Shown piece after piece: positions 1 through 6,371 of a DNA stretch of 18,404 nt. The DNA is from JACVRW01 sp034664105 (GTDB taxonomy: Bacteria; Actinomycetota; Thermoleophilia; Solirubrobacterales; Thermoleophilaceae), in contig JAXDIH010000180.1 in assembly GCA_034664105.1 (NCBI GenBank), forward strand, positions 1 through 18,404, read 5' to 3'. The translations under genes were made by a program, and so were the position numbers. The notes below the pieces were generated by a model. The model searched no databases, was not told the origin of the DNA, and worked only from the letters and a program-made list of their open reading frames with translations. Every line of letters begins with the position of its first letter. Within the stretch, counting starts at the first letter, position 1.

Positions 1-1549
1 GCATCGTGGCCGACATCAGCACACCGATCATCGTGCCGCGGGCGGTGTCGCGCCTGCGCACGCGGACGCCCGGCAGCGCGGCGCGCAGGATCGCGTGCCA
101 GGCCTCCGCGCGGAGCAGCATCGAGGCGCACATCAGCGCGAACGCGACCAGCACCCACATCGGAGTGGCGGCGAGCAGGGAGCGCCCGATCGGCTCGAGC
201 CCGATGCGCTCGAGGGCGAGCGCGGTCAGGCCGATGCCCGCCACAGCGCCGGCAACCACCGCGCCGCGACGCGCCAGGCGCGCGGCCCGGCGCCGGCCAC
301 CGGGAGAGTCCTTCGGCTCCAGCGTTGCCAGGCGCCGCGGGCGCAGCCGCGGCCCCGACTCCGCCGGCCTGGCGCCCACGGCGGAGGCCACGCGCGCCGC
401 CCGGCGCTCCGGCTGCGGCTGCGCGAGCGCCTCCTCGTAGACCTCGGCCACCTCGCCGGTCACCTGGGGCCACGCGAAGCGCTCGGCGCGCTCGCGGGCG
501 GAGCTGGCCATGCGCTGGCGGCGCTCCGGGTCGAGGGCGAGGTCGCGGAGCGCCTCGCCCAGCTCGACCGCGTCGCCCGGGGGCACCAGCAGACCGTCCT
601 GGCGCGAGCGCACGACGTTGCGGTAGCCGGCGATGCGCGAGGCCACCACCGGGGTGGACGACGCGAACGCCTCCGTCAGCACCATGCCGAAGCTCTCGCC
701 GCCCAGCGAGGGCGCGCAGAGCAGGTCGGCGGCGCCGAGCAGGCGCCACTTCTCCTCCTCGGAGACGCGCCCGGCAACCTCGACGCCATCGGTGTCCAGC
801 AGCAGCGGGGCGACCTCTTCGTCGGTGGCCCCGGCGACGGTCAGGCGCGCGTCCACGCCGGCGCCGCGCAGCGCCTCGAAGGCGCGCAGCAGCACGGGCA
901 GGCCCTTGCGGCCCTCGGCGCGACCGATGAACAGGATCTCGAGCCGCTCGTGGGGCCGCTCGCCGCTGGGCCGAGCCGCGCTGAGGTCCACGCCGTTGGG
1001 CACGATCCGGTAGCGACCGCCGTAGAAGCGACGGGCCGTCCATTCGGCGGCCTCGGACACCGCGATGCGGGCGCTCAGCTTGGAGTAGATGCGGCGCGCG
1101 CCCATGACGTTGGCGGCGATCGAGTTCGACAGCCAGCTGGTGGAGTAGGTGTGGAACGTGGCCACAGTGGGGGCGCGGGCGGCATCCGCGGCGAACCAGC
1201 TGATCACGGGGACGTTCGGCTCGTGGACGTGCACGACGTCGTAGCCGCCGTAGCGCAGCTCGCGGCCGAGCACCCTGATCGCCTCGGGCGAGGAGGACAG
1301 GTTCGTGACCGCGCCGTTCATCGGAAGGCCGAACGTGCGCCCGAGCGGTATCAGGTAGTCGGGCGCGGGCCGCCGCTCGGGGGCAGCGCCGCGGTGGAGC
1401 ACACGTGCCAGACGGTCGTCGGGGTCGTATGGGGCGAGAAGGCGGACCTCGTGGCCCTGTACCGACAGCTCATGGGCGAGAGCTTCGACATGTCGCCCGA
1501 CTCCACCTGGATACGTGTACGAGTAGGGCGATACGAGCGCTACACGCAC
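1..1549 (-). CDS. PimA-like GT4 glycosyltransferase fused to a flippase-like (LPG synthase TM) domain, partial
   Basis: Read on the minus strand from a GTG at 1549, the frame stays open to the window edge (516 codons, C-terminus missing). The N-terminus MRVALVSPYSYTYPGGVGRH is a classic GT-B/GT4 opening with a Gly-Gly-Val loop, followed by HVHEPN, TFHTY, VPNGVDL, GRAEGRKGLPVLLRAF and an E-x7-E motif (ESFGMVLTE), all typical of PimA-type retaining glycosyltransferases. After about residue 380 comes a basic linker, and from about residue 425 hydrophobic helices plus the segment AEAWHAILRAALPG and RDTARGTMIGVLMSATM, which resembles the start of the lysylphosphatidylglycerol synthase transmembrane/UPF0104 family. 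The enzyme probably transfers a sugar to a lipid or lipid-linked acceptor at the inner membrane face, and the fused domain may move the product. Sugar donor and acceptor cannot be read from sequence. It is divergent from hemQ. Confidence 0.85.
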   Translation of the reverse strand, partial: MRVALVSPYSYTYPGGVGRHVEALAHELSVQGHEVRLLAPYDPDDRLARVLHRGAAPERRPAPDYLIPLGRTFGLPMNGAVTNLSSSPEAIRVLGRELRYGGYDVVHVHEPNVPVISWFAADAARAPTVATFHTYSTSWLSNSIAANVMGARRIYSKLSARIAVSEAAEWTARRFYGGRYRIVPNGVDLSAARPSGERPHERLEILFIGRAEGRKGLPVLLRAFEALRGAGVDARLTVAGATDEEVAPLLLDTDGVEVAGRVSEEEKWRLLGAADLLCAPSLGGESFGMVLTEAFASSTPVVASRIAGYRNVVRSRQDGLLVPPGDAVELGEALRDLALDPERRQRMASSARERAERFAWPQVTGEVAEVYEEALAQPQPERRAARVASAVGARPAESGPRLRPRRLATLEPKDSPGGRRRAARLARRGAVVAGAVAGIGLTALALERIGLEPIGRSLLAATPMWVLVAFALMCASMLLRAEAWHAILRAALPGVRVRRRDTARGTMIGVLMSATM

Positions 1550-1555
1550 AGCGGC

Positions 1556-1561
1556 ATCGTA
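1556..1561 (-). promoter_or_regulatory. -10 element of the glycosyltransferase, leaderless
   Basis: TACGAT on the minus strand is followed by exactly 6 nt and then the GTG start at 1549. This places the expected transcription start at or within a base of the start codon. No convincing -35 is visible. Confidence 0.45.
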
Positions 1562-1594
1562 GCCCCCACACCCGCTCGACACAGTGCGGTTCGC

Positions 1595-1600
1595 CACACT
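1595..1600 (+). promoter_or_regulatory. Candidate -10 of hemQ, leaderless
   Basis: CACACT (TANNNT except for the first base) lies 7 nt upstream of the GTG at 1608. It supports the 1608 start over an upstream in-frame GTG at 1584, because 1584 lies upstream of this element. Confidence 0.35.
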
Positions 1601-1607
1601 ACGTGCA

Positions 1608-2309
1608 GTGAGCGAGCAGCGTAACTTCGTCAAGTACACGTTTTTGGCGGTCGATCCGGCCTGGCGCAGGCGCTCGGCCGAGGAGCGCGCGGAGGACAAG
1701 CGCGAGTTCATCGCCGCCTGCCGGGAGTTCGGCGCCGACCATTACCTGCGCGCCTATTCGCTGGTCGGCACGCGCGGCGACTGCGACCTGATGGTGCGAT
1801 CGCTCGCGCGCACGCTGGAGCCGATCCACGAGCTGCACGTGCTGCTCAACCAGAGCGGGCTGATGCGCTACGCGAAGATCGCGCACTCGTACCTGGCGAT
1901 GACCAAGGAGTCGCCCTACTCGGACCAGCCCGACCAGCCGCTGGAGCCGCGGCCGGGGGCCGACTCGAAGTACTTCATCGTCTACCCGATGTGGAAGAAG
2001 CGCGACTGGTATCGGCTGCCCGGCGAGGAGCGCATGCGCGTGATGCGCGAGCACATCGAGGTGGCGCGGCGCTTCCCGGGGATCGAGACCAACACCGCCT
2101 ACTCGTTCGGCCTGGACGACCAGGAGTTCGTGGTCGCGTTCGACGCCGACGACCCGGCCGAGTTCCTCGACCTCGTGCACGAGCTGCGGGCGACGGAGTC
2201 GAGCGCGTACACGGAGTCGGAGACACCGATCTTCACGTGCATCTCGGCGTCGCTGGAGCGAGCGCTGGACGCGCTGGACGGCGAGCGCGCGGTGCGCGAG
2301 CCGGCCTAG
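1608..2309 (+). CDS. hemQ: Coproheme decarboxylase (HemQ/ChdC), chlorite-dismutase family
   Basis: This 233-residue protein matches the chlorite-dismutase fold family in its heme-biosynthetic branch: it converts Fe-coproporphyrin III to heme b by two oxidative decarboxylations driven by peroxide, the last step of the coproporphyrin-dependent pathway. Recognisable blocks are FVKYTF, HELHVLLNQSGL, KYFIVYPMWKK, DWYRLPGEERMRVMREH and DDQEFVVAFDADDP. Tyr126 of YPM and His149 are 23 residues apart, the same spacing I recall for catalytic Tyr135 and proximal heme-ligand His158 of actinobacterial ChdC, so both key residues appear present. No signal peptide, so it is cytosolic. I chose GTG 1608, giving VSEQRNFVKYTF; GTG 1584 would add eight residues of no clear family character. 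The stop codon lies in the first unit of the 13-bp tandem repeat. Confidence 0.88.
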   Translation: MSEQRNFVKYTFLAVDPAWRRRSAEERAEDKREFIAACREFGADHYLRAYSLVGTRGDCDLMVRSLARTLEPIHELHVLLNQSGLMRYAKIAHSYLAMTKESPYSDQPDQPLEPRPGADSKYFIVYPMWKKRDWYRLPGEERMRVMREHIEVARRFPGIETNTAYSFGLDDQEFVVAFDADDPAEFLDLVHELRATESSAYTESETPIFTCISASLERALDALDGERAVREPA

Positions 2310-2373
2310 CGAGCCGGCCTAGCGAGCCGGGCTGGCGAGCCGGGCTGGCGAGCCGGCCTAGCGAGCGGCCTAG
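2297..2373. repeat. 13-bp tandem repeat (six units) between convergent genes
   Basis: Six head-to-tail copies of CGAGCCGG(C/G)CT(A/G)G begin at 2297, 2310, 2323, 2336, 2349 and 2362; the last copy lacks one C. Units 1, 2, 5 and 6 end in CTAG and units 3 and 4 in CTGG. The hemQ TAG is in unit 1 and the fprA stop (CTA on this strand) is in unit 6. GCCGGC self-palindromes at 2300-2305, 2313-2318 and 2352-2357 can pair to form short GC hairpins, so the array may act as a bidirectional terminator. No classical U-tract is present. Confidence 0.85.
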
Positions 2374-3779
2374 CTGACCCGGTCGCGAGCTGCTTCGAGC
2401 AGCTCCTCGGTGCGGGTCAGCTTGACCCGCGGGCGGCCGTGGGGCTCGCCGGCTGCCTTTTCCACGCTGTCGATCGCTTCCCAGCCGGCGTACGTGACGT
2501 GGTCGGGTGCGCGCTCGGCCAGGAGCTCCTCCAGCGAGTCGCGGCTCGGGTCCGCCGGGTCGTTGAGGCGCCCGGCGTCGAAGTCGGCCAGCACTGCGTC
2601 GACAGTCTCCTGCGCGTCGCGCTTGTTGGTGCCGATGATCCCGGTCGGCCCGCGCTTGATCCAGCCGACCGCGTAGTCCCCGCGCAGCGGCGCGCCCTGG
2701 TCGTCGAGGATGCGGCCGCCCTCGTTCGGGATCGTGCCCCGCCGCTCGTCGAACGGCAGGCCCTCCTGGGGCGTGCCGCGGTAGCCGATCGAGCGGAACA
2801 CGATGCCGCAGCCGAGCTCCTCGATCGTCTCGGTCGAGCAGGCGCGTAGCCCGCCGTCTTCCTCGCGCAGCTCGTTGCGGCAGAGGCGGATGCCCTCCAC
2901 CTGCTGATCGCCGAGCAGCTCCAGCGGCGACACCATGAAGCGCAGCACGATCCGGCGCCGCTTGCCCTCCGGCGCGCGGCCGGAGTAGCGGCTCAGGATC
3001 TCCACGTTCTTGCGGGCCGTGGCGCTCGCTGCCTCGCTCTCCAGCCAGGCCTGGCTGAGCGGGTCCATAGCGGCGTCGCCGGGGTCGACGAACACGTCCG
3101 CGTCGGTCATCTCCCCCAGCTCGAGCAGCTCGGGGTTGGTGAAGGCGACCTGGGCGGGGCCGCGCCGGCCCAACACCACGATCTCCCTGATCTGGCTCTC
3201 GGCGAGCGCCTCGAGCGCGTGGTCGGCGACGTCGGTCTGGGCGAGCTCGTCGCGGGTCAGGGCCAGCATCCGGGCCACGTCGGCGGCCACGTTGCCGTTG
3301 CCGATCACGATCGCGCGCTCACACGAGAGGTCGAACTCGCGGTCGCGGAAGTCCGGGTGGCCGTTGTACCAGGCCACGAACTCGGTGGCGGCCCAGCTAC
3401 CGGGCAGGTCCTCGCCGGGGATGCCCATGCGCCTGTCCGTCTGGGCACCGACCGCGTAGATCACCGCGTGGTAGCGCGCGAGCAGGTCGTCGTGCCTGAT
3501 GTCCCTGCCGTACTCGACGTTGCCGTAGAAACGGAACTCGGGGTGGGCCGCGGTCTTCTCGTACACGCGGCTGACGGCCTTGATGTTGGGGTGGTCGGGC
3601 GCCACTCCGCCGCGCACCAGTCCCCACGGCGTGGGCAGGCGGTCGTAGATGTCCACCTGGACATTCAGATCGGGGTGCGACTTGCTCTTCAGCAGGTGCC
3701 CGGCCGCGTAGAAGCCCGAGGGGCCAGACCCCACTACGGCCACGCGCAGCGGCTGCTCCGGTGTTCCGATCGATCCCAT
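2370..3779 (-). CDS. fprA: Ferredoxin/adrenodoxin-type NADP reductase (FprA-like)
   Basis: A 469-residue flavoprotein of the adrenodoxin-reductase/FprA family, which moves electrons between NADP(H) and ferredoxins. The FAD-binding GxGxxG is at residues 17-22 (VVGSGPSGFYAAGHL), followed by the family block TPWGLVRGGVAPDHPNIK. The second dinucleotide fold for NADPH is VIGNGNVAADVARML. The C-terminal block GWIKRGPTGIIGTNKRDAQE is nearly diagnostic. Length fits the family (about 450-460). ATG 3779 starts just upstream of the flavin fold. The gene lies 48 bp downstream of the RDD gene on the same strand, but has its own TAGACT hexamer. A plausible partner is a ferredoxin feeding the P450 elsewhere in the window; that link is inference. 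Confidence 0.92.
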   Translation of the reverse strand: MGSIGTPEQPLRVAVVGSGPSGFYAAGHLLKSKSHPDLNVQVDIYDRLPTPWGLVRGGVAPDHPNIKAVSRVYEKTAAHPEFRFYGNVEYGRDIRHDDLLARYHAVIYAVGAQTDRRMGIPGEDLPGSWAATEFVAWYNGHPDFRDREFDLSCERAIVIGNGNVAADVARMLALTRDELAQTDVADHALEALAESQIREIVVLGRRGPAQVAFTNPELLELGEMTDADVFVDPGDAAMDPLSQAWLESEAASATARKNVEILSRYSGRAPEGKRRRIVLRFMVSPLELLGDQQVEGIRLCRNELREEDGGLRACSTETIEELGCGIVFRSIGYRGTPQEGLPFDERRGTIPNEGGRILDDQGAPLRGDYAVGWIKRGPTGIIGTNKRDAQETVDAVLADFDAGRLNDPADPSRDSLEELLAERAPDHVTYAGWEAIDSVEKAAGEPHGRPRVKLTRTEELLEAARDRVS

Positions 3780-3789
3780 CGAGCAGGCG

Positions 3790-3795
3790 AGTCTA
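3790..3795 (-). promoter_or_regulatory. Candidate -10 of fprA
   Basis: TAGACT on the minus strand, 10 nt before the ATG at 3779; this would give an mRNA leader of only a few bases. There is no Shine-Dalgarno sequence before this ATG. Confidence 0.35.
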
Positions 3796-3797
3796 GA

Positions 3798-3815
3798 AGC
3801 CGGCGCTGACCGGCT
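3798..3815 (-). terminator. Short GC hairpin between the RDD gene and fprA
   Basis: AGCCGG and CCGGCT arms (6 bp) enclose a 6-nt loop, 12 bp beyond the RDD stop codon on the minus strand. There is no run of T, so it could be a weak terminator, an mRNA 3' stabiliser or chance in a GC-rich sequence. It lies directly before the fprA -10. Confidence 0.3.
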
Positions 3816-3827
3816 GCCGTGCGGTGG

Positions 3828-4772
3828 CTAGCGACGCGGAGCGTCGGCGTGGTGCTCGGCGACCGCGTCCTGGTCGGCTTCGCCCATCACGACGTCCATG
3901 GCGGAGACCGTCTCGACGGACTTGACGGTGACCTCTTCCTCGGCCTCGTCGGGCTCGTCCGCGTCGGCATCCTCGGCCTCGGCGACGGGCTCCTCATCGG
4001 GCTCCGCGAGCGGGTCGTCCGCATCCGCGGGCGGATCCTCGTCGAGCTCCGCATACGGCTCGTCGTCGAGCGCCTCGTCGAGTACGACGACGGGCTCCTC
4101 GGCCTCCTCGACCTCCCGCTCAGGCGACTCCGTCACCGCGGTCACATCCGCGGCCAGCTCCCTCAGCGACGGCGAGGCGACATCGAGCTCCGAAGCCGGC
4201 TGGGCCTCCTGCTCCTCCTCCACGGTCTCGGCGAACGCGGGCCCGGACTCGGCGATCGGCACGCGCGACACGGCCGGCTCCGGAACCGGTGCGGGCGCGG
4301 GCGCGGGCGCGGCCACGCGCGCGGCCGCGCGCGCCGGCTGCCCGGCGTCCACGATCTTCGTGTGTGCGACCAGGTCGCCCAGCCGTCCGCGGCGCTCCCC
4401 GGTGGCGATCATCACGATCAGCCCGACCAGGTAGAAGAACAGCCCGTCGATCACCCGCAGCACGGTGCGCAGGCCGATTTCGCGCATCTCCGCGGGACGG
4501 CCGTCGGCCCCTGCCACGCGGATCTTCATCACGCGCTTGCCGAGCGTCTGCCCGGAGCCCGATTCGCAGGCGAAGTAGTAGTAGAGCGCCCAACCGACGG
4601 CCACGGCCGACAATCCGGGTCCGATCTCGGACGCGGACTGGCCCAGCACGCCGGCGGCGGCCAGGATCACGGCCCAGCCCAGTCCCACGATCGCAAGATC
4701 GATCAGGGCGGCCAGGACGCGGCGGTTGTCCAGCTTGGAGCCGGAGACGGGGACGGCGTTTGCATTAGCCAT
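3828..4772 (-). CDS. RDD-family membrane protein with long acidic C-terminal tail
   Basis: A 314-residue protein. Residues about 14-140 form an RDD domain: KLDNRRVLAALIDL with the family Arg and Asp (R17/R18, D25), a first membrane helix at about 20-42, a second at about 52-70, the conserved GQTLGKRVMKIRV block, and a third hydrophobic helix (LFFYLVGLIVMIA) at about 115-130. An Ala-Pro linker follows, then roughly 150 residues rich in Glu and Asp with few hydrophobic stretches, probably disordered and cytoplasmic. RDD proteins are poorly understood; some have been linked to ion transport, and I do not assign a substrate. Start: ATG 4772, preceded by AGGGGG with 10-nt spacing, the clearest Shine-Dalgarno for a promoter-proximal gene in this window. 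It is divergent from ppx. Confidence 0.85.
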   Translation of the reverse strand: MANANAVPVSGSKLDNRRVLAALIDLAIVGLGWAVILAAAGVLGQSASEIGPGLSAVAVGWALYYYFACESGSGQTLGKRVMKIRVAGADGRPAEMREIGLRTVLRVIDGLFFYLVGLIVMIATGERRGRLGDLVAHTKIVDAGQPARAAARVAAPAPAPAPVPEPAVSRVPIAESGPAFAETVEEEQEAQPASELDVASPSLRELAADVTAVTESPEREVEEAEEPVVVLDEALDDEPYAELDEDPPADADDPLAEPDEEPVAEAEDADADEPDEAEEEVTVKSVETVSAMDVVMGEADQDAVAEHHADAPRR

Positions 4773-4782
4773 GGCGTTCACA

Positions 4783-4788
4783 CCCCCT
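4783..4788 (-). promoter_or_regulatory. Ribosome binding site of the RDD gene
   Basis: AGGGGG on the minus strand, 10 nt before ATG 4772. It decides this start over the GTG three codons upstream (4781), which would lie directly against the purine run. Confidence 0.5.
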
Positions 4789-4826
4789 AGATCGGCTATT
4801 TGAGGGTGTCCCCTTAGACCCGCAGG

Positions 4827-4845
4827 GACCGCTTGGACGGCGGTC
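4827..4845 (+). other. Inverted repeat upstream of ppx
   Basis: GACCGC and GCGGTC arms (6 bp) flank a 7-nt spacer (4833-4839), 17 bp before the ppx ATG and just upstream of its -10-like hexamer. It could be an operator in the 90-bp divergent RDD/ppx region. Function is unknown and chance is possible. Confidence 0.25.
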
Positions 4846-4848
4846 AGG

Positions 4849-4854
4849 AATGAT
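4849..4854 (+). promoter_or_regulatory. Candidate -10 of ppx
   Basis: AATGAT, one base from TATGAT, 8 nt before the ATG at 4863. AGGA at 4846-4849 is too far away (13 nt) to be a good ribosome binding site. Confidence 0.3.
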
Positions 4855-4862
4855 CCGGCGCA

Positions 4863-6371
4863 ATGGAGCGCGTCGCAGTTGCCGACTTGGGCTCGAACTC
4901 CTGGCGCCTGGTGGTCTACGGGTATGAGCCGAACACGCCTTGGTGGAGCCTCGTGGACGAGATCCGGGAGGCGGTCCGCATCGGCGCGGGCATGGGCGAC
5001 GAGCGCGTTCTCCGCCCCGAGCGGATCGACCGCGCCGTCCATACCGCGGCCGTCTTCGCCTCCTTCTGCCGCGCCTCCGGCATCGATCAGATCGAGGCCG
5101 TCGCGACCAGCGCCATCCGCGACGCCTCCAACCGCGACGAGCTGCTGACCGCCGTCCGCGAGCGGACGGGGCTCCAGCCGCGGGTGATCAGCGGTCGCGA
5201 GGAGGCGCGCTACGGCTGGCTGGCCGTCGCCAACTCCACGACGATCGGGGACGGCTTCGGCCTGGACATCGGCGGCGGCAGCATCCAGACCCTGCGGCTG
5301 GAGGGCCGGCGGCTGGCCGAGGCCGAGTCGCTGCCGCTCGGCTCGGTCCGGGTCAGCGAGCGCTTCCTCCCGGAAGAGAAGGCCGCCGCCAAGGGTATGA
5401 AGGCGCTGCGCAAGCACGTGGCGGCCGAGCTGGAGAAGCTCGGGTGGTGGACCGGCGGGGGCCGCCTGGTCGGCATCGGCGGGACGATCCGCAACCTCGC
5501 GGCCGCGGCGATGCGGCGCGAGGACCTTCCGGCGGTCGGGGTCCAGGGCTTCGAGCTCGAGCGCGACAAGCTGGAGGAGCTGATCGAGCTGCTCGCGTCG
5601 AAGCCGGCCGGCAAGCGCGGCGAGGTGAGCGGCATCAAGTACGACCGCGGCGACGTGATCCTCGGCGGTGCGCTCACGCTGGCCGCCACGATGGAGCAGG
5701 GCGGCTTCGACGTCATCGAGGTGACCGAGGCGGGGCTACGGGAGGGGATCTTCTTCGAGCGGCTGCTGGGCGAGCCCGAGCTGTTCGACGACGTGCGGCG
5801 CGAGTCGGTCGAGAACCTGGCCCACCGCTTCAACTCGGTCCCCGACCACGCGAACCGGGTCGCCGCCCTGTCGCTCGAGATGTTCGACGGGCTCAAGGCA
5901 GTGGGGCTGCACGACCTCGGCGAGGAGGAGCGCGGGCTGCTCTGGGCGGCGGGCATCCTGCACGACATCGGCACGGCGATCGACTACGAGGACCACCACC
6001 GCCACTCCCACTACATGATCCTGAACGCGGGGCTGCCGGGCTTCACGCCACGCGAGCTCGTCCTGGTCGGGCTGATCGCGCGCTACCACCGCCGCGGCGA
6101 CCCCGACGCCTCGGACCTGCGCGGCCTGGCGCTGCCCGACGACGAGCAACGCCTGCGGCTGCTCTGCGCGCTGATCCGGCTGGCCGAGCAGTTCGAGCGC
6201 AGCCGCGACGGCACGATCAGACGGGTGAGCGTGGCCGCGGAGAACGGCACCGTGATGCTCGCCGCCGACCCGGATCCCACCCGCGACCCGACCGTCCCGA
6301 TCTGGGCCGCCCGGCGCCACGCCGACCTGCTGGCGCAGGCACTCGAGCGAGAGGTGAAGATCGTCCCGTGA
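4863..6371 (+). CDS. ppx: Ppx/GppA exopolyphosphatase-family phosphatase with C-terminal HD domain
   Basis: A 502-residue protein. The N-terminal actin-like Ppx/GppA fold shows the phosphate-1 loop DLGSNSWRL (8-16), TSAIRDASN (82-90), the glutamate-bearing ISGREEARYGW (109-119) and the phosphate-2 loop DIGGGS (135-140); GIGGTIRNLA follows further on. The C-terminal third carries an HD-type helical domain with His367-Asp368 in GILHDIG and a nearby HHRHSHYMI histidine cluster, as in long PPX enzymes. It is expected to hydrolyse terminal phosphates of inorganic polyphosphate and/or the gamma-phosphate of pppGpp in the cytosol; sequence cannot separate these. Its TGA overlaps the GTG of the next gene by 4 nt, so the two are translationally coupled. 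Confidence 0.9.
   Translation: MERVAVADLGSNSWRLVVYGYEPNTPWWSLVDEIREAVRIGAGMGDERVLRPERIDRAVHTAAVFASFCRASGIDQIEAVATSAIRDASNRDELLTAVRERTGLQPRVISGREEARYGWLAVANSTTIGDGFGLDIGGGSIQTLRLEGRRLAEAESLPLGSVRVSERFLPEEKAAAKGMKALRKHVAAELEKLGWWTGGGRLVGIGGTIRNLAAAAMRREDLPAVGVQGFELERDKLEELIELLASKPAGKRGEVSGIKYDRGDVILGGALTLAATMEQGGFDVIEVTEAGLREGIFFERLLGEPELFDDVRRESVENLAHRFNSVPDHANRVAALSLEMFDGLKAVGLHDLGEEERGLLWAAGILHDIGTAIDYEDHHRHSHYMILNAGLPGFTPRELVLVGLIARYHRRGDPDASDLRGLALPDDEQRLRLLCALIRLAEQFERSRDGTIRRVSVAAENGTVMLAADPDPTRDPTVPIWAARRHADLLAQALEREVKIVP

Noticed and set aside
95..1624. Long plus-strand open frame over the glycosyltransferase
   Set aside because: Its translation is Arg/Gly/Ala-rich without any family motif, while the minus strand reads a clear GT4 enzyme. 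High GC suppresses stop codons in shadow frames.
2297..2373. CRISPR array
   Set aside because: The units are head-to-tail 13-mers without spacers, so it is a simple tandem repeat.
4292..4340. GCGGGC/GCGC-rich run in the RDD gene
   Set aside because: Encodes the Ala-Pro linker; low-complexity coding sequence rather than a separate repeat element.
4801..4812. AGGG/CCCT mini-palindrome in the RDD/ppx gap
   Set aside because: Four-base arms around a 4-nt centre are expected by chance; no link to the promoter hexamer or a known operator.
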